From positions 27,939 to 91,938 of the forward strand of contig JASMLR010000002.1 of the NCBI GenBank assembly GCA_030748575.1: a stretch of 64,000 nucleotides of DNA. Direction: 5' to 3'. The position numbers and the translations under genes were made by a program. Source of the DNA: Phycisphaerales bacterium (GTDB lineage: Bacteria; Planctomycetota; Phycisphaerae; Phycisphaerales; SM1A02). Below are positions 41,360 through 48,743 of the stretch, piece by piece (the stretch's first letter is position 1; each line of letters opens with the position of its first letter). The notes under the pieces were generated by a model. The model was not told where the DNA came from. It did no database searches and was given only the letters and a program-made list of their open reading frames with translations.

Positions 41360-42561
41360 GTTGTCGCTGCCTGCTCGGCCGAGGCCGGACTGGCGCAAGG
41401 CTCTTTGAAAAGCGGAGAAGTACGTGTCGGACGGCGGGCCCCGCCCGACCTGGAACGGAGCGAGATCGAAAGGTCGAACTCGACGCGCGTGGTTTCCCGA
41501 CATTCCACGATGCGGATCACCAGGAAGGAACACAGGGCGCCCGCAGTCACATTCGAAGGCCGCCGCGGTTCAAACCGCCGGCAGGCCACTGCAGAATCGA
41601 ATGGTGATCGGCAAGGACGTGACGAACCCGCTTCGGCGGGGGATACAACTCCGTTTCGACGGAGGGAGCGTGCCGCGTGAAGGCGAGTCTCGCAAGAGGC
41701 AAGCAGGCATCGGCAGGTCAGTGTGTGAGGTCGGCAGCGTGTGGACCCGAAAGGGAACCCCCTCGGCTGGCCAGACCACATTGAGCAAGTTCAACAGAGG
41801 AGACTCTGAAGGACCAGGACCCGAAAGGGCCCTGGCCACGCCACCGAACACGGACGACGCCTCATAAAGTGAATGATGCATGCCTGCGGGCACACGTCAT
41901 TCGCGACGCGTCGATCTTGACAGTCCAGAGCCCCGCCCCACAGAACCGTTCGGTGTCCTGCACCGGGCGATGAAAGGGGGGACAGGGGAAGTTCGAGGGC
42001 GGCATGACTGCCCGGGCCGGCGGTTCCGGCGGCCCGAGCAATTGATGCCGTGGACCACCTCACGCGACCAAGTCGAGCAGCCAGCCGATGCCCACACCGG
42101 ACGTGGGACGGCAACGTGTATGTGCGTGCAAACGTGCAGACACAGCGTCAAGGTTGGTGGAAGTCTTGCCAAGACCGCGAGGGGGACGATGACCAAGAAG
42201 TACGGGATCCCCGGAGTCGACGGACACCGGGGGAGATCCGAATGCCGTACCGAAAAGAGCATCGCTCGAAGAGGATGGAGCGGAAATGCCACAACGCTCG
42301 TCGCGAGGCAACGCGGCGGGGCCGCGGCCATTCAAGGACACCGACACGCCCGATGTGCACCGGGTAAGGCAGGGCCGCCTGCCGAGATCACCGCGAGCGC
42401 CGATCATCGTCGACCGTCGAAAGACGTCGAATGAGGATCGGTCTGGTTCAGCCCGGCCGAGCAGCCAGCGACACCTCAAGTGTGTGGGGGGTACCCCCGC
42501 GCTTGGGGGAGGAGAGAAGAAGCGGGGACGAGTTTGACGACTCGTCCCCGCGTTTCTTTTT
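41360..42561 (+). ncRNA. Candidate large structured non-coding RNA
   Basis: About 1.2 kb without a protein-like frame on either strand. On the plus strand it is dense with hairpins capped by stable tetraloops. GAAA loops: 41464-41475, 41746-41755, 41814-41835, 42415-42426. GCAA loop: 42122-42137. TTCG loops: 41627-41640, 41649-41664. Longer pairings: GGCAT/ATGCC around CGGGCCG/CGGCCCG (42001-42049), GGATC-CCCGG with CCGGG-GATCC (42205-42239), GGCAGG-GCCG-CCTGCC (42368-42383), CCGATC/GATCGG enclosing the last GAAA hairpin (42400-42441). A promoter-like pair precedes it and a 12-bp terminator closes it. The GNRA/UUCG loops fit only the plus-strand transcript. I could not match it to RNase P, tmRNA, 6S, SRP, rRNA or a group II domain V. 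It may be a new class or a diverged member of a known large class such as GOLLD, ROOL or OLE. Confidence 0.55.
42522..42561 (+). terminator. Strong intrinsic terminator of the RNA locus
   Basis: A perfect 12-bp stem (GCGGGGACGAGT, 42522-42533, with ACTCGTCCCCGC, 42540-42551), a 6-base loop and then GTTTCTTTTT. No protein gene on the plus strand ends within 1.2 kb upstream, so it must close a non-coding transcript. From 42562 to 42633 I see nothing further. Confidence 0.9.
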
Positions 42562-42633
42562 GCGCACTTGGCGTTTTGGGGGGGCGTTTGGAGGGGGCGT
42601 TCGGCGGTGCGTGCGCCGCTGAGGGCGGCCTGG

Positions 42634-43005
42634 TTACCCGGCGCGGACGCCGTCGATGGGCAACGCCGGTGGTATGTCTTCCTCCGAGGGCACCATCAGA
42701 TCGATCGTGTTGATCCAGGCCTTCGGGATCTTCTGCACACTTCCCACCTGATCAGGACCCCGTGAGTCGGTCAGCGCGATGAACTGGTCGCACTCGTGGA
42801 TCAGCAGACCGACGGTATGCACCTCCGCAAGTGGGCGGAGCGCGAACTCGACCATGTCTTCGGGGTCTTCCCAACCCGGCCCGCCTCGCGCCTCGGCGTC
42901 GACCCACCGGACCGATACGACTGGCCACGACTGTGTCAGGGTTCGATCAACATCATCCGAGTGGGTGGACCCTTGTACTTCGCTTCCAGGCCTGACGTTG
43001 GGCAT
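42634..43005 (-). CDS. Small protein resembling short phage hypothetical proteins
   Basis: 123 aa, acidic, with no signal or membrane segment. The core, VVSVRWVDAEARGGPGWED, followed by VHTVGLLIHECDQFIALTDS and VQKIPKAWI, recalls a class of short phage proteins built as V-RW-D...GW-D...VG-L--E-D--I-L......IP---I. This likeness is from memory of the pattern. GGAGG lies seven bases before the ATG at 43005, a strong ribosome site. The open frame upstream of 43005, antisense to the ankyrin gene, is not coding. Its 3' end faces the terminator of the RNA locus. Confidence 0.65.
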   Translation of the reverse strand: MPNVRPGSEVQGSTHSDDVDRTLTQSWPVVSVRWVDAEARGGPGWEDPEDMVEFALRPLAEVHTVGLLIHECDQFIALTDSRGPDQVGSVQKIPKAWINTIDLMVPSEEDIPPALPIDGVRAG

Positions 43006-43109
43006 GTAGAACCTCCAGTCCGAGAATGCCTGCCACCCCCCGGATGTTTCGGCCGGTCCGGGTAGACTTGGCCGAGGGCCCGTTGCGGCCCGATTGGAGG
43101 CGTTCCGTC

Positions 43110-44297
43110 GTGAAGAAAATGTGCCTGCTGCTGACCCTGGCCTCGGGATGGCTGCTCTCTGAAGCGGCCGCGTCAGCGCAGACGGCTTCGGTGGCAGAGG
43201 TGCCGAGCATCCCGACGCCGGCTGCCATGGCCGCCGCGGCGGCTTCGGGGGGGGGCCTGATGCGAGCCGTCGCGTCCGGCGATGCTGCCGCGGCAGCCGA
43301 CGCGCTGGCCGCCGGGGCTGATCCCAACGCGGTGCTGCAGATCTCGGCGGCAGGAGCCTCGATGACCGCGACCGCACTCGCTGCCGCCGTGGCAGGGCCG
43401 GAGATGGTGACGGTCCTGATCCGGGCTGGGGGCGATGTGAACGGCGCAGGCAGGAGCGTGCCCCCGCTGGCCGCTGCGGCCGTGGCGTGCCGGCCCGAGG
43501 CGGCGACGCTGCTGCTGGCGCACGGGGCCCGCCCGGCGGGGCCAGGGAGTCCTGATGCCGCCTCGCCCCTGATGGCCGCGTGCCAGGGGTCGTGCCCGTC
43601 CGTGGCTCGCTTGCTGCTCGATCATGGAGCCAGCGCGCACCTGGTGACCCCATCCGGCCTGACGCCGCTGATGGCCGCCGCCTGGTGGGGCTCGTCCGGG
43701 TGTGTTCGTTTGCTGCTCGCGCATGACGCCGACCTGCTTGCGACCGACCATGCCGGGCACGATGGCATCTATCTGGCGGCCGTTCGAGACCACCCCGACT
43801 GCCTGAACCTGCTCCTCGAAGCCGGGGGCGAAGCAGATCGCGCGACGATTCGCGGATGGACCGCGCTGATGGCGGCGGCCCGAAGCGGATGCACGCGATG
43901 TGTCGAGTCGTTGCTCGAGCATCATGCTGATGCTGGTGATCGAACGCCGGCCGGGTGGACGGCACTTCACGAGGCAGCGCGGCACTGCCACGCAGACATC
44001 GCCAGACTGCTGGTCCAGGCGGATGCTGCTGCCGGGGGCCGCGGACGCCCTCCGGCAGGGCCGTTGGCTACGGCCGTGCAGAACATCTGCCCGGGTGTCA
44101 TGAAGGCAGTCCTTGAATCCATCGATGACCTGAAGTCGTACCGCCGGCACCTCGATCGCGCGGCGGCCATGCTCGAAGATCGCGGAGCGGATCCGACCCT
44201 GCCCGAAGCCGTCAAGGCGAGGATCGAGAAGTGCATGGCCGCCATTGAGTCGGCTCGCTCGCATGTGGAAGACGGCGCGGAAGAGGAGACGCCCTGA
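43110..44297 (+). CDS. Secreted ankyrin-repeat protein
   Basis: 395 aa with a signal peptide (KKMCLLLTLASGWLLSEAAASAQ spread over residues 2-24). Residues 50-330 hold about eight ankyrin repeats, with recurring (A)LLLxxGA, GxTPLMxAAxxG and cysteine-rich variants such as GCxxCVxLLL. A short helical tail ends in EEETP. Such proteins bind partners through the repeats; the partner is unknown. The GTG at 43110 is chosen with GGAGG at 43096-43100. The STAS gene begins 3 bases after its stop, so the two are an operon. Confidence 0.85.
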   Translation: MKKMCLLLTLASGWLLSEAAASAQTASVAEVPSIPTPAAMAAAAASGGGLMRAVASGDAAAAADALAAGADPNAVLQISAAGASMTATALAAAVAGPEMVTVLIRAGGDVNGAGRSVPPLAAAAVACRPEAATLLLAHGARPAGPGSPDAASPLMAACQGSCPSVARLLLDHGASAHLVTPSGLTPLMAAAWWGSSGCVRLLLAHDADLLATDHAGHDGIYLAAVRDHPDCLNLLLEAGGEADRATIRGWTALMAAARSGCTRCVESLLEHHADAGDRTPAGWTALHEAARHCHADIARLLVQADAAAGGRGRPPAGPLATAVQNICPGVMKAVLESIDDLKSYRRHLDRAAAMLEDRGADPTLPEAVKARIEKCMAAIESARSHVEDGAEEETP

Positions 44298-44300
44298 AAC

Positions 44301-44654
44301 ATGCAGCTCCACCCGAGAGAGATTGATGGCGACATCATGGTGCTTGCCGTTGACGGTGGCCTCGACGGTACGACGTCCGCCGGCTTCACCGACGATGTGT
44401 TGTCGATCGTTGACGGCGGCGTGAAGCGATTGATTCTGGACTGCAGCGGGTTGACGGCCGTCACCAGCGTTGGCATCGGAGCCCTGCTGCGGTTGCATGC
44501 CCGCGCGGCCCGGCTCGGCGGTGACGTCAAACTGGCGGGTGTTCAGGCCCTCCCGATGCAGGTCCTGCGGCTGATGCGGCTCGACGCCGTATTCGAACTG
44601 TATGACACCGTCGATCGGGCTCGCCTTGCATTCCGTCCGCCGGCGGAGGATTGA
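44301..44654 (+). CDS. STAS-domain anti-sigma factor antagonist-like protein
   Basis: 117 aa, a single STAS domain of the SpoIIAA/RsbV type. Strand-helix order and the segment LILDCSGLTAVTSVGIGALLRL (two pieces, about 45-66) carry Ser56 at the position that a kinase phosphorylates in RsbV. A matching anti-sigma kinase is not in the window. It follows the ankyrin gene by 3 bases and would act in the cytoplasm, whereas the ankyrin protein seems exported, so a direct partnership is doubtful. Confidence 0.88.
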   Translation: MQLHPREIDGDIMVLAVDGGLDGTTSAGFTDDVLSIVDGGVKRLILDCSGLTAVTSVGIGALLRLHARAARLGGDVKLAGVQALPMQVLRLMRLDAVFELYDTVDRARLAFRPPAED

Positions 44655-44717
44655 GCTTCGCCGAAGGTGGAGAATGCGCAGATTGGGCCTCGACTCGAAA
44701 CCGGGTAGGCTCTCACC

Positions 44718-46130
44718 ATGATCGATCTGCTGCTTGCCTGCTGTCTGGCCGAACCATCAGCGACCGAGGTGACGCACGCGGCGCCCAACATCGTCATCGT
44801 GTTCGTCGACGACATGGGATGGGGTGATCTTCCTTCACAGGGTGCAAGCGGATGGTCCATGCCGAACCTGGCCAGGTTGGAGCGTGAGGGCACGCGGTTC
44901 ACGCACTTCACCGTTGCCCAGCCGGTGTGCTCAGCGTCGCGGGCGGCGCTCCTGACCGGGTGCTGGCCGAATCGGCTGGGCATTCACGGGGCGTTGGGTC
45001 CCTCGAGCGAGGTTGGGCTTCACAGCAAGGAGACGACGCTGGCAGAACTCTGCAAGGCGTCCGGGTACGCAACGGCCGCGATCGGGAAGTGGCATCTGGG
45101 GGACCACCCTGCGTTCCTTCCAACACGCCACGGCTTCGACACGTTCTTCGGAATCCCGTACTCGAACGACATGTGGCCCGGCCATCCGGAACTCCCGAAG
45201 CACTGGCCACCGCTTCCCCTGATCGAGCAGGACGTCGTCATCGAGCGGATCGAGACGCTGGAGGGTCAGCGTCCACTCACATCGCGGTTCACGCGGTGTG
45301 CTGTTGAGTTCATCCACAACCACGCCGACACACCGTTTCTGCTTTATCTGGCCCATCCACAGCCGCACGTGCCACTGGCGTGCGGTGATCAGTGGCGGGG
45401 ATCGAGTGAGCAGGGGCTCTATGGCGATGTGATGCAGGAAATCGATTGGAGCGTCGGTGAGGTCCTGGAGGCGTTGGACACCAATGACCTCGCCGAGCGG
45501 ACCATCGTCCTCTTTGCAAGCGACAACGGCCCGTGGCTCTCCTACGGTGATCACGCGGGATCGACTGGCGGGCTCCGTGAAGGCAAGGGGACGACCTATG
45601 AGGGTGGGTTGCGGGTTCCATGTCTGGTGCGGTGGCCCGGCCAGGTTCCGGCGGGCGCCGTTGAGCACGCCCCGTGGGGGTCGATCGATGTGATGCCGAC
45701 CCTGGCCAGTGCGATCGGCACGCCGATCGGACACGGGATCGACGGCCGCGATGCAACGTCGGTGCTGCGGGGCAACGGCGAGCCCTCTCGAGAGGTCGAC
45801 CTGTATTACTACAGAACGAACGAACTGCAGGCCGTGCGGTCGGGGACGTGGAAGTTGCATCTTCCCCATGGATATCGATCGCTGGAAGGGCGACCGGGGG
45901 GCAGCGGTGGCGTGCCTGCGACCTACACGTGGAACGTGCCCCAGCCGCTGGCCCTGTATGACCTGGCATCGGACCCGGGGGAGACGACCGACGTGCAGGC
46001 GTCGCATCCGGAGATTGTGGAGCGGCTGCTCGCCACGGTCGAGGCTGCCCGGGCCGACCTCGGAGATGCATTGACGCAGCGGCTCGGCGTCGGTCTCCGG
46101 GAGCCGGGGCGAGTCAGTCCAGCACCTTGA
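44718..46130 (+). CDS. Type I sulfatase (formylglycine-dependent)
   Basis: Hydrolyses sulfate esters, probably of polysaccharides, in the periplasm. 470 aa. The N-terminal DDMGWGD metal motif follows a short hydrophobic leader. The maturation motif is CSASRAALLTG (Cys71 to Arg75), that is C-x-A-x-R rather than the usual C-x-P-x-R; formylglycine-generating enzyme accepts Ala there. GKWHLG (123-128), SDNGP and the GGLRVPCLVRWPG segment complete the family pattern. It overlaps the convergent GNAT gene by 17 bases. Sulfatases are abundant in marine planctomycetes. Confidence 0.93.
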   Translation: MIDLLLACCLAEPSATEVTHAAPNIVIVFVDDMGWGDLPSQGASGWSMPNLARLEREGTRFTHFTVAQPVCSASRAALLTGCWPNRLGIHGALGPSSEVGLHSKETTLAELCKASGYATAAIGKWHLGDHPAFLPTRHGFDTFFGIPYSNDMWPGHPELPKHWPPLPLIEQDVVIERIETLEGQRPLTSRFTRCAVEFIHNHADTPFLLYLAHPQPHVPLACGDQWRGSSEQGLYGDVMQEIDWSVGEVLEALDTNDLAERTIVLFASDNGPWLSYGDHAGSTGGLREGKGTTYEGGLRVPCLVRWPGQVPAGAVEHAPWGSIDVMPTLASAIGTPIGHGIDGRDATSVLRGNGEPSREVDLYYYRTNELQAVRSGTWKLHLPHGYRSLEGRPGGSGGVPATYTWNVPQPLALYDLASDPGETTDVQASHPEIVERLLATVEAARADLGDALTQRLGVGLREPGRVSPAP

Positions 46131-46599
46131 TCATCTGCAGGCAGGGGTTGGCCTCGTCCCACAGCGTCGGGAACTCGGTCAAGGGCGAGAACCCCATGGC
46201 TTCGTACCAACGCCGCGTCCGTTCGTAGTGCTCGCAGATCCTGCGGGGGGACAGCGTCTTGACTTGCAGGTATCGCCCTCCGGTCCGCCGGACATGCCGC
46301 TCGGCTTCGGCCAGGAGCAGCCGGCCCACACCCTTGCGATGCCATTCAGGCCGAACGCCAAGCACATGCAACTCGGACGATGACGGGAAGTGTTGGTCAA
46401 TGGTCAGAAACCCGATGGCTTCATCGCGGTGCATGGCCAGCGTTGTCGGCAATTGTTCGATCTTCTCCACGTATTCAATGATCGATGACTCGATGCCGAA
46501 CCACTCCGGGAGCGAGCGAAGGATGGGTTCGCACGCAGCGGCGAGCCCTGTTGCAGGCGAGAGGATTCGAACGTCGGCCACGGGCGACATGGTCGACAC
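46114..46599 (-). CDS. GNAT family N-acetyltransferase
   Basis: 161 aa. Acetyl-CoA-binding motif A is seen as VRPEWHRKGVGRLLLAEAE (R/Q-x-x-G-x-G/A form), with the LHVLGV strand before it and the YEAMGF segment after. The substrate is unknown. It overlaps the sulfatase gene at its 3' end and starts 16 bases from the rarD start on the other strand. Confidence 0.88.
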   Translation of the reverse strand: MSTMSPVADVRILSPATGLAAACEPILRSLPEWFGIESSIIEYVEKIEQLPTTLAMHRDEAIGFLTIDQHFPSSSELHVLGVRPEWHRKGVGRLLLAEAERHVRRTGGRYLQVKTLSPRRICEHYERTRRWYEAMGFSPLTEFPTLWDEANPCLQMIKVLD

Positions 46600-46614
46600 G
46601 ATATCCTGTCACGC

Positions 46615-47550
46615 TTGGAAGGGCGTCCCACACAAGCACGTGACCACGCGACGGCGGGCGTTTTCATGGCCGTGGGCGCGTATGGGTGGTGGGCGGTTGT
46701 GACGCCGCTCTACTACCGGATCGTTGATGACGTTCCGGTTGGTGAACTGCTTGCGTGGCGGGTGTTGTCTGGCATTCCGGCCATGTGGTTGCTGCTTGCG
46801 GTGACCGGACGATTGGGAGAGGTGTGGCGGGCGATTCGCACGCCCCGGGTGCTCGGGCTGCTGGCCGTGTCCTCTGTGCTCATTGCCATCAACTGGGTTG
46901 TGTTCGTGTGGGCGGTGATCGACAACAGATTGAGCGAGGCGAGTCTGGGGTACTACATCAATCCACTGGTCTGGGTTGCGCTCGGGACGATACTGCTCGG
47001 GGAGCGGATGCGGTTGGCTCAGTGGATTGCCGTCGGCCTTGCGGGCGTGGGCGTCGCCGTTCTGGCGTGGCGTCTCGGAGGTGTTCCCTGGATCTCACTG
47101 ACGCTCGCATGTTCGTTTGCGTTGTATGGCCTCACGCGAAAGCAGGTCGCCGCAGCGCCAGCGGCGGGCCTGGCCGTCGAGATGCTGCTCCTGAGCCCAT
47201 TCATGCTGGCCCTCATGTGGTGGGGCCATGTCGAGCATGGAAACGCCGCCATCGCGGGACCATGGTGGGTAACGCTTCTGCTGCTGGCGGGCGGCGTGGT
47301 CACGCTCGTGCCGCTCGTGCTGTTCGCCGGTGGGGCCAGGCGGCTTCAACTGACGACCATGGGTGTGCTTCAGTACATCTCGCCGACCGGGCAACTTCTG
47401 CTTGCAGTCATTGCATTCAATGAGCCGTTCGGTGTGGAACGCGTGATTGCCTTTGGCTTCATCTGGGCCGCCGTCATCACGTACTCGGCCGACTCGCTGC
47501 GACACGCGAGGGCTGAAGCTCGCATCGCAAGCCCGCTTATGGACCAGTGA
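46615..47550 (+). CDS. rarD: EamA-family transporter RarD
   Basis: An inner-membrane protein with ten predicted helices, 311 aa. RarD features are GVFMAVGAYGWWAVVTPLYYR at the start, the INWVVFVWAVIDNRLSEASLGYYINPL segment (read as two parts) and LQYISPT near the end. Members are drug/metabolite-type permeases with unknown substrates. The TTG at 46615 is the only start that keeps the whole first helix plus a few residues; an ATG at 46666 would cut into it. No ribosome site is seen. Confidence 0.88.
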   Translation: MEGRPTQARDHATAGVFMAVGAYGWWAVVTPLYYRIVDDVPVGELLAWRVLSGIPAMWLLLAVTGRLGEVWRAIRTPRVLGLLAVSSVLIAINWVVFVWAVIDNRLSEASLGYYINPLVWVALGTILLGERMRLAQWIAVGLAGVGVAVLAWRLGGVPWISLTLACSFALYGLTRKQVAAAPAAGLAVEMLLLSPFMLALMWWGHVEHGNAAIAGPWWVTLLLLAGGVVTLVPLVLFAGGARRLQLTTMGVLQYISPTGQLLLAVIAFNEPFGVERVIAFGFIWAAVITYSADSLRHARAEARIASPLMDQ

Positions 47551-47587
47551 TGCCGGGTGGTCCGGAGAGACCTGCTATGCTCGTCGC

Positions 47588-47620
47588 GGCCAAACCTGAG
47601 AACGTGGCCAAACTTGGAAC
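47588..47620 (+). repeat. Short imperfect 18-bp direct repeat upstream of the GYF/CD225 gene
   Basis: GGCCAAAC occurs at 47588 and again at 47606, each followed by a purine-rich tail. A TATGCT sequence lies about 10 bases before the first. Two sites one and a half helix turns apart could be a regulator target; this is inference. Confidence 0.35.
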
Positions 47621-47682
47621 ATAGGTCGGGGAACACAGTTCGGCAGCACGGCCCAAGCTGAGCACCCGCGGGAGGACATGCA

Positions 47683-48177
47683 GTGGCACAGTATGAAGTG
47701 CGTCGGGGCTCAGAGCAGTTTGGTCCCTATGACCATGAGACGTTGTTCAACTACTACCGGGAAGGCCGCGTCGTCGCCACCGATGAGGTGCGTGAAGTAG
47801 GCGCGGCCCACTGGCAGACGATGCAGCAGTTCTCCCAACCTCAGGGTATGACGCCGCAAAGCATGCCGCCTCCGGGCATGCCACCGCAGGGCATGGCGCC
47901 GCCAACGGGCCAGGTGGCCCAGCCCGTGCACGTCCAACGCATGAGCCTGGCCGGTCCGATTCTCGTCACGCTCTTCTGCTGTATTCCGTTTGGGATCGTG
48001 AGCATCGTGTACGCCGCGCAGGTGAACTCCAAGGCGAGTGTTGGAGATGTTGCGGGTGCCGAAGAGTCACGGGGGAAGGCGACCATGTGGATGTGGCTCG
48101 GCTTTGGCTTGGGGCTTGCCGGAACGATCATCTACATTGTTGGTGTCTCCGCATCGGGCTCTTCTCCTTTTGATTGA
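47683..48177 (+). CDS. GYF_2 domain plus CD225/dispanin-like membrane protein
   Basis: 164 aa. Residues 1-55 form a GYF_2 domain (QYEVRRGSEQFGPYDHETL...W). Residues 58-85 are a Pro/Met/Gln-rich linker with repeats of MPPxGM. Residues 88-160 hold two membrane helices in the CD225/dispanin pattern (LFCCIPFGIVSIVYAAQVNSK, then WMWLGFGLGLAGTII). Start is the GTG at 47683 with GGGAGG upstream. The DUF2752 gene follows at once. Such pairs recur in Bacteria without a known role. Confidence 0.85.
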   Translation: MAQYEVRRGSEQFGPYDHETLFNYYREGRVVATDEVREVGAAHWQTMQQFSQPQGMTPQSMPPPGMPPQGMAPPTGQVAQPVHVQRMSLAGPILVTLFCCIPFGIVSIVYAAQVNSKASVGDVAGAEESRGKATMWMWLGFGLGLAGTIIYIVGVSASGSSPFD

Positions 48178-48215
48178 GGCGTGGTGGTCGCGGGCCTGTA
48201 ACCGGACGTGCTGTA

Positions 48216-48611
48216 GTGCTTGAGCGTGAGGCAGTCGGCGTGCGCAGGCGGGTTGCAGCCGGCCTGATGCTGCTCTTCGGCGGCGTGGTGCTGCTCACAC
48301 TGGCGGTGCGGCATCCGGATACGGTTTCGTGGGCCCCCATCTGCCTGTGGCGAGAGGCGACCGGGACGCTGTGCGCCGGATGTGGCACCGGACGTGGAAT
48401 GCACCACCTGTTGCAGGGAGACCTGATGGCTGCCTGGCGGCTGAACCCGCTCATGCTGCTGCTGGGAATCCCTGCCGCAGCCATCGTCGGCCTCGGAGAG
48501 GGCGTGGTGCTGGTCGCAGGTCGGCGGATTCGATGGCCTGCGTGGCCCTCCTGGCTCGGGTGGACGCTTTTGGCCGTGGTCGTGGGGTGGTGGGTCGGCA
48601 GAAACCTCTGA
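48216..48611 (+). CDS. DUF2752 membrane protein
   Basis: About 131 aa with three membrane helices. The DUF2752 signature is LCAGCGTGRGMHHLLQGDL followed by WRLNPL. The start is uncertain: I use the GTG at 48216; a TTG at 48174 would overlap the upstream stop, and a GTG at 48240 would still keep the first helix. Function unknown; it is probably cotranscribed with the GYF/CD225 gene. Confidence 0.75.
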   Translation: MLEREAVGVRRRVAAGLMLLFGGVVLLTLAVRHPDTVSWAPICLWREATGTLCAGCGTGRGMHHLLQGDLMAAWRLNPLMLLLGIPAAAIVGLGEGVVLVAGRRIRWPAWPSWLGWTLLAVVVGWWVGRNL

Positions 48612-48703
48612 GCCGGGGGGGTCTGAACACGCCTTCACACGGCATGTGACCTTGAATGAGAAGATCTGCGGTTCTCTGCTCCAGACTTCGCCTGTAGGGT
48701 GCA

Positions 48704-48720
48704 AGCGGGGTGTCCCCGCT
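48704..48720 (+). promoter_or_regulatory. Hairpin in the leader of the HAF-repeat gene
   Basis: AGCGGGG-TGT-CCCCGCT is a perfect 7-bp stem that ends 11 bases before the AAAGGAG ribosome site of the next gene. It may stabilise the leader or mark the end of the preceding transcript. Confidence 0.35.
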
Positions 48721-48743
48721 CACCGAGCCGAAAGGAGCGCATC

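Noticed and set aside
41649-41664. TTCGACGG, as found near the 5' end of tmRNA
   Set aside because: It is just the loop and 3' arm of a TTCG hairpin. No tag frame or tRNA-like 3' end with a T-arm follows.
41264-42479. Several open frames of 100-184 codons on both strands within the RNA locus
   Set aside because: They overlap each other in many frames, have Arg/Pro/Ser/Gly-rich composition and no recognisable domain; the hairpin pattern explains the region better.
41360-42561. Group II intron
   Set aside because: No reverse transcriptase gene, and no 34-base domain V with the AGC triad and two-base bulge could be found. The GAAA hairpins lack that arrangement.
43006-43965. Extension of the small minus gene at 42634 across the ankyrin gene
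   Set aside because: The extension is Pro/Arg-rich shadow sequence, and GGAGG before the ATG at 43005 marks the start.
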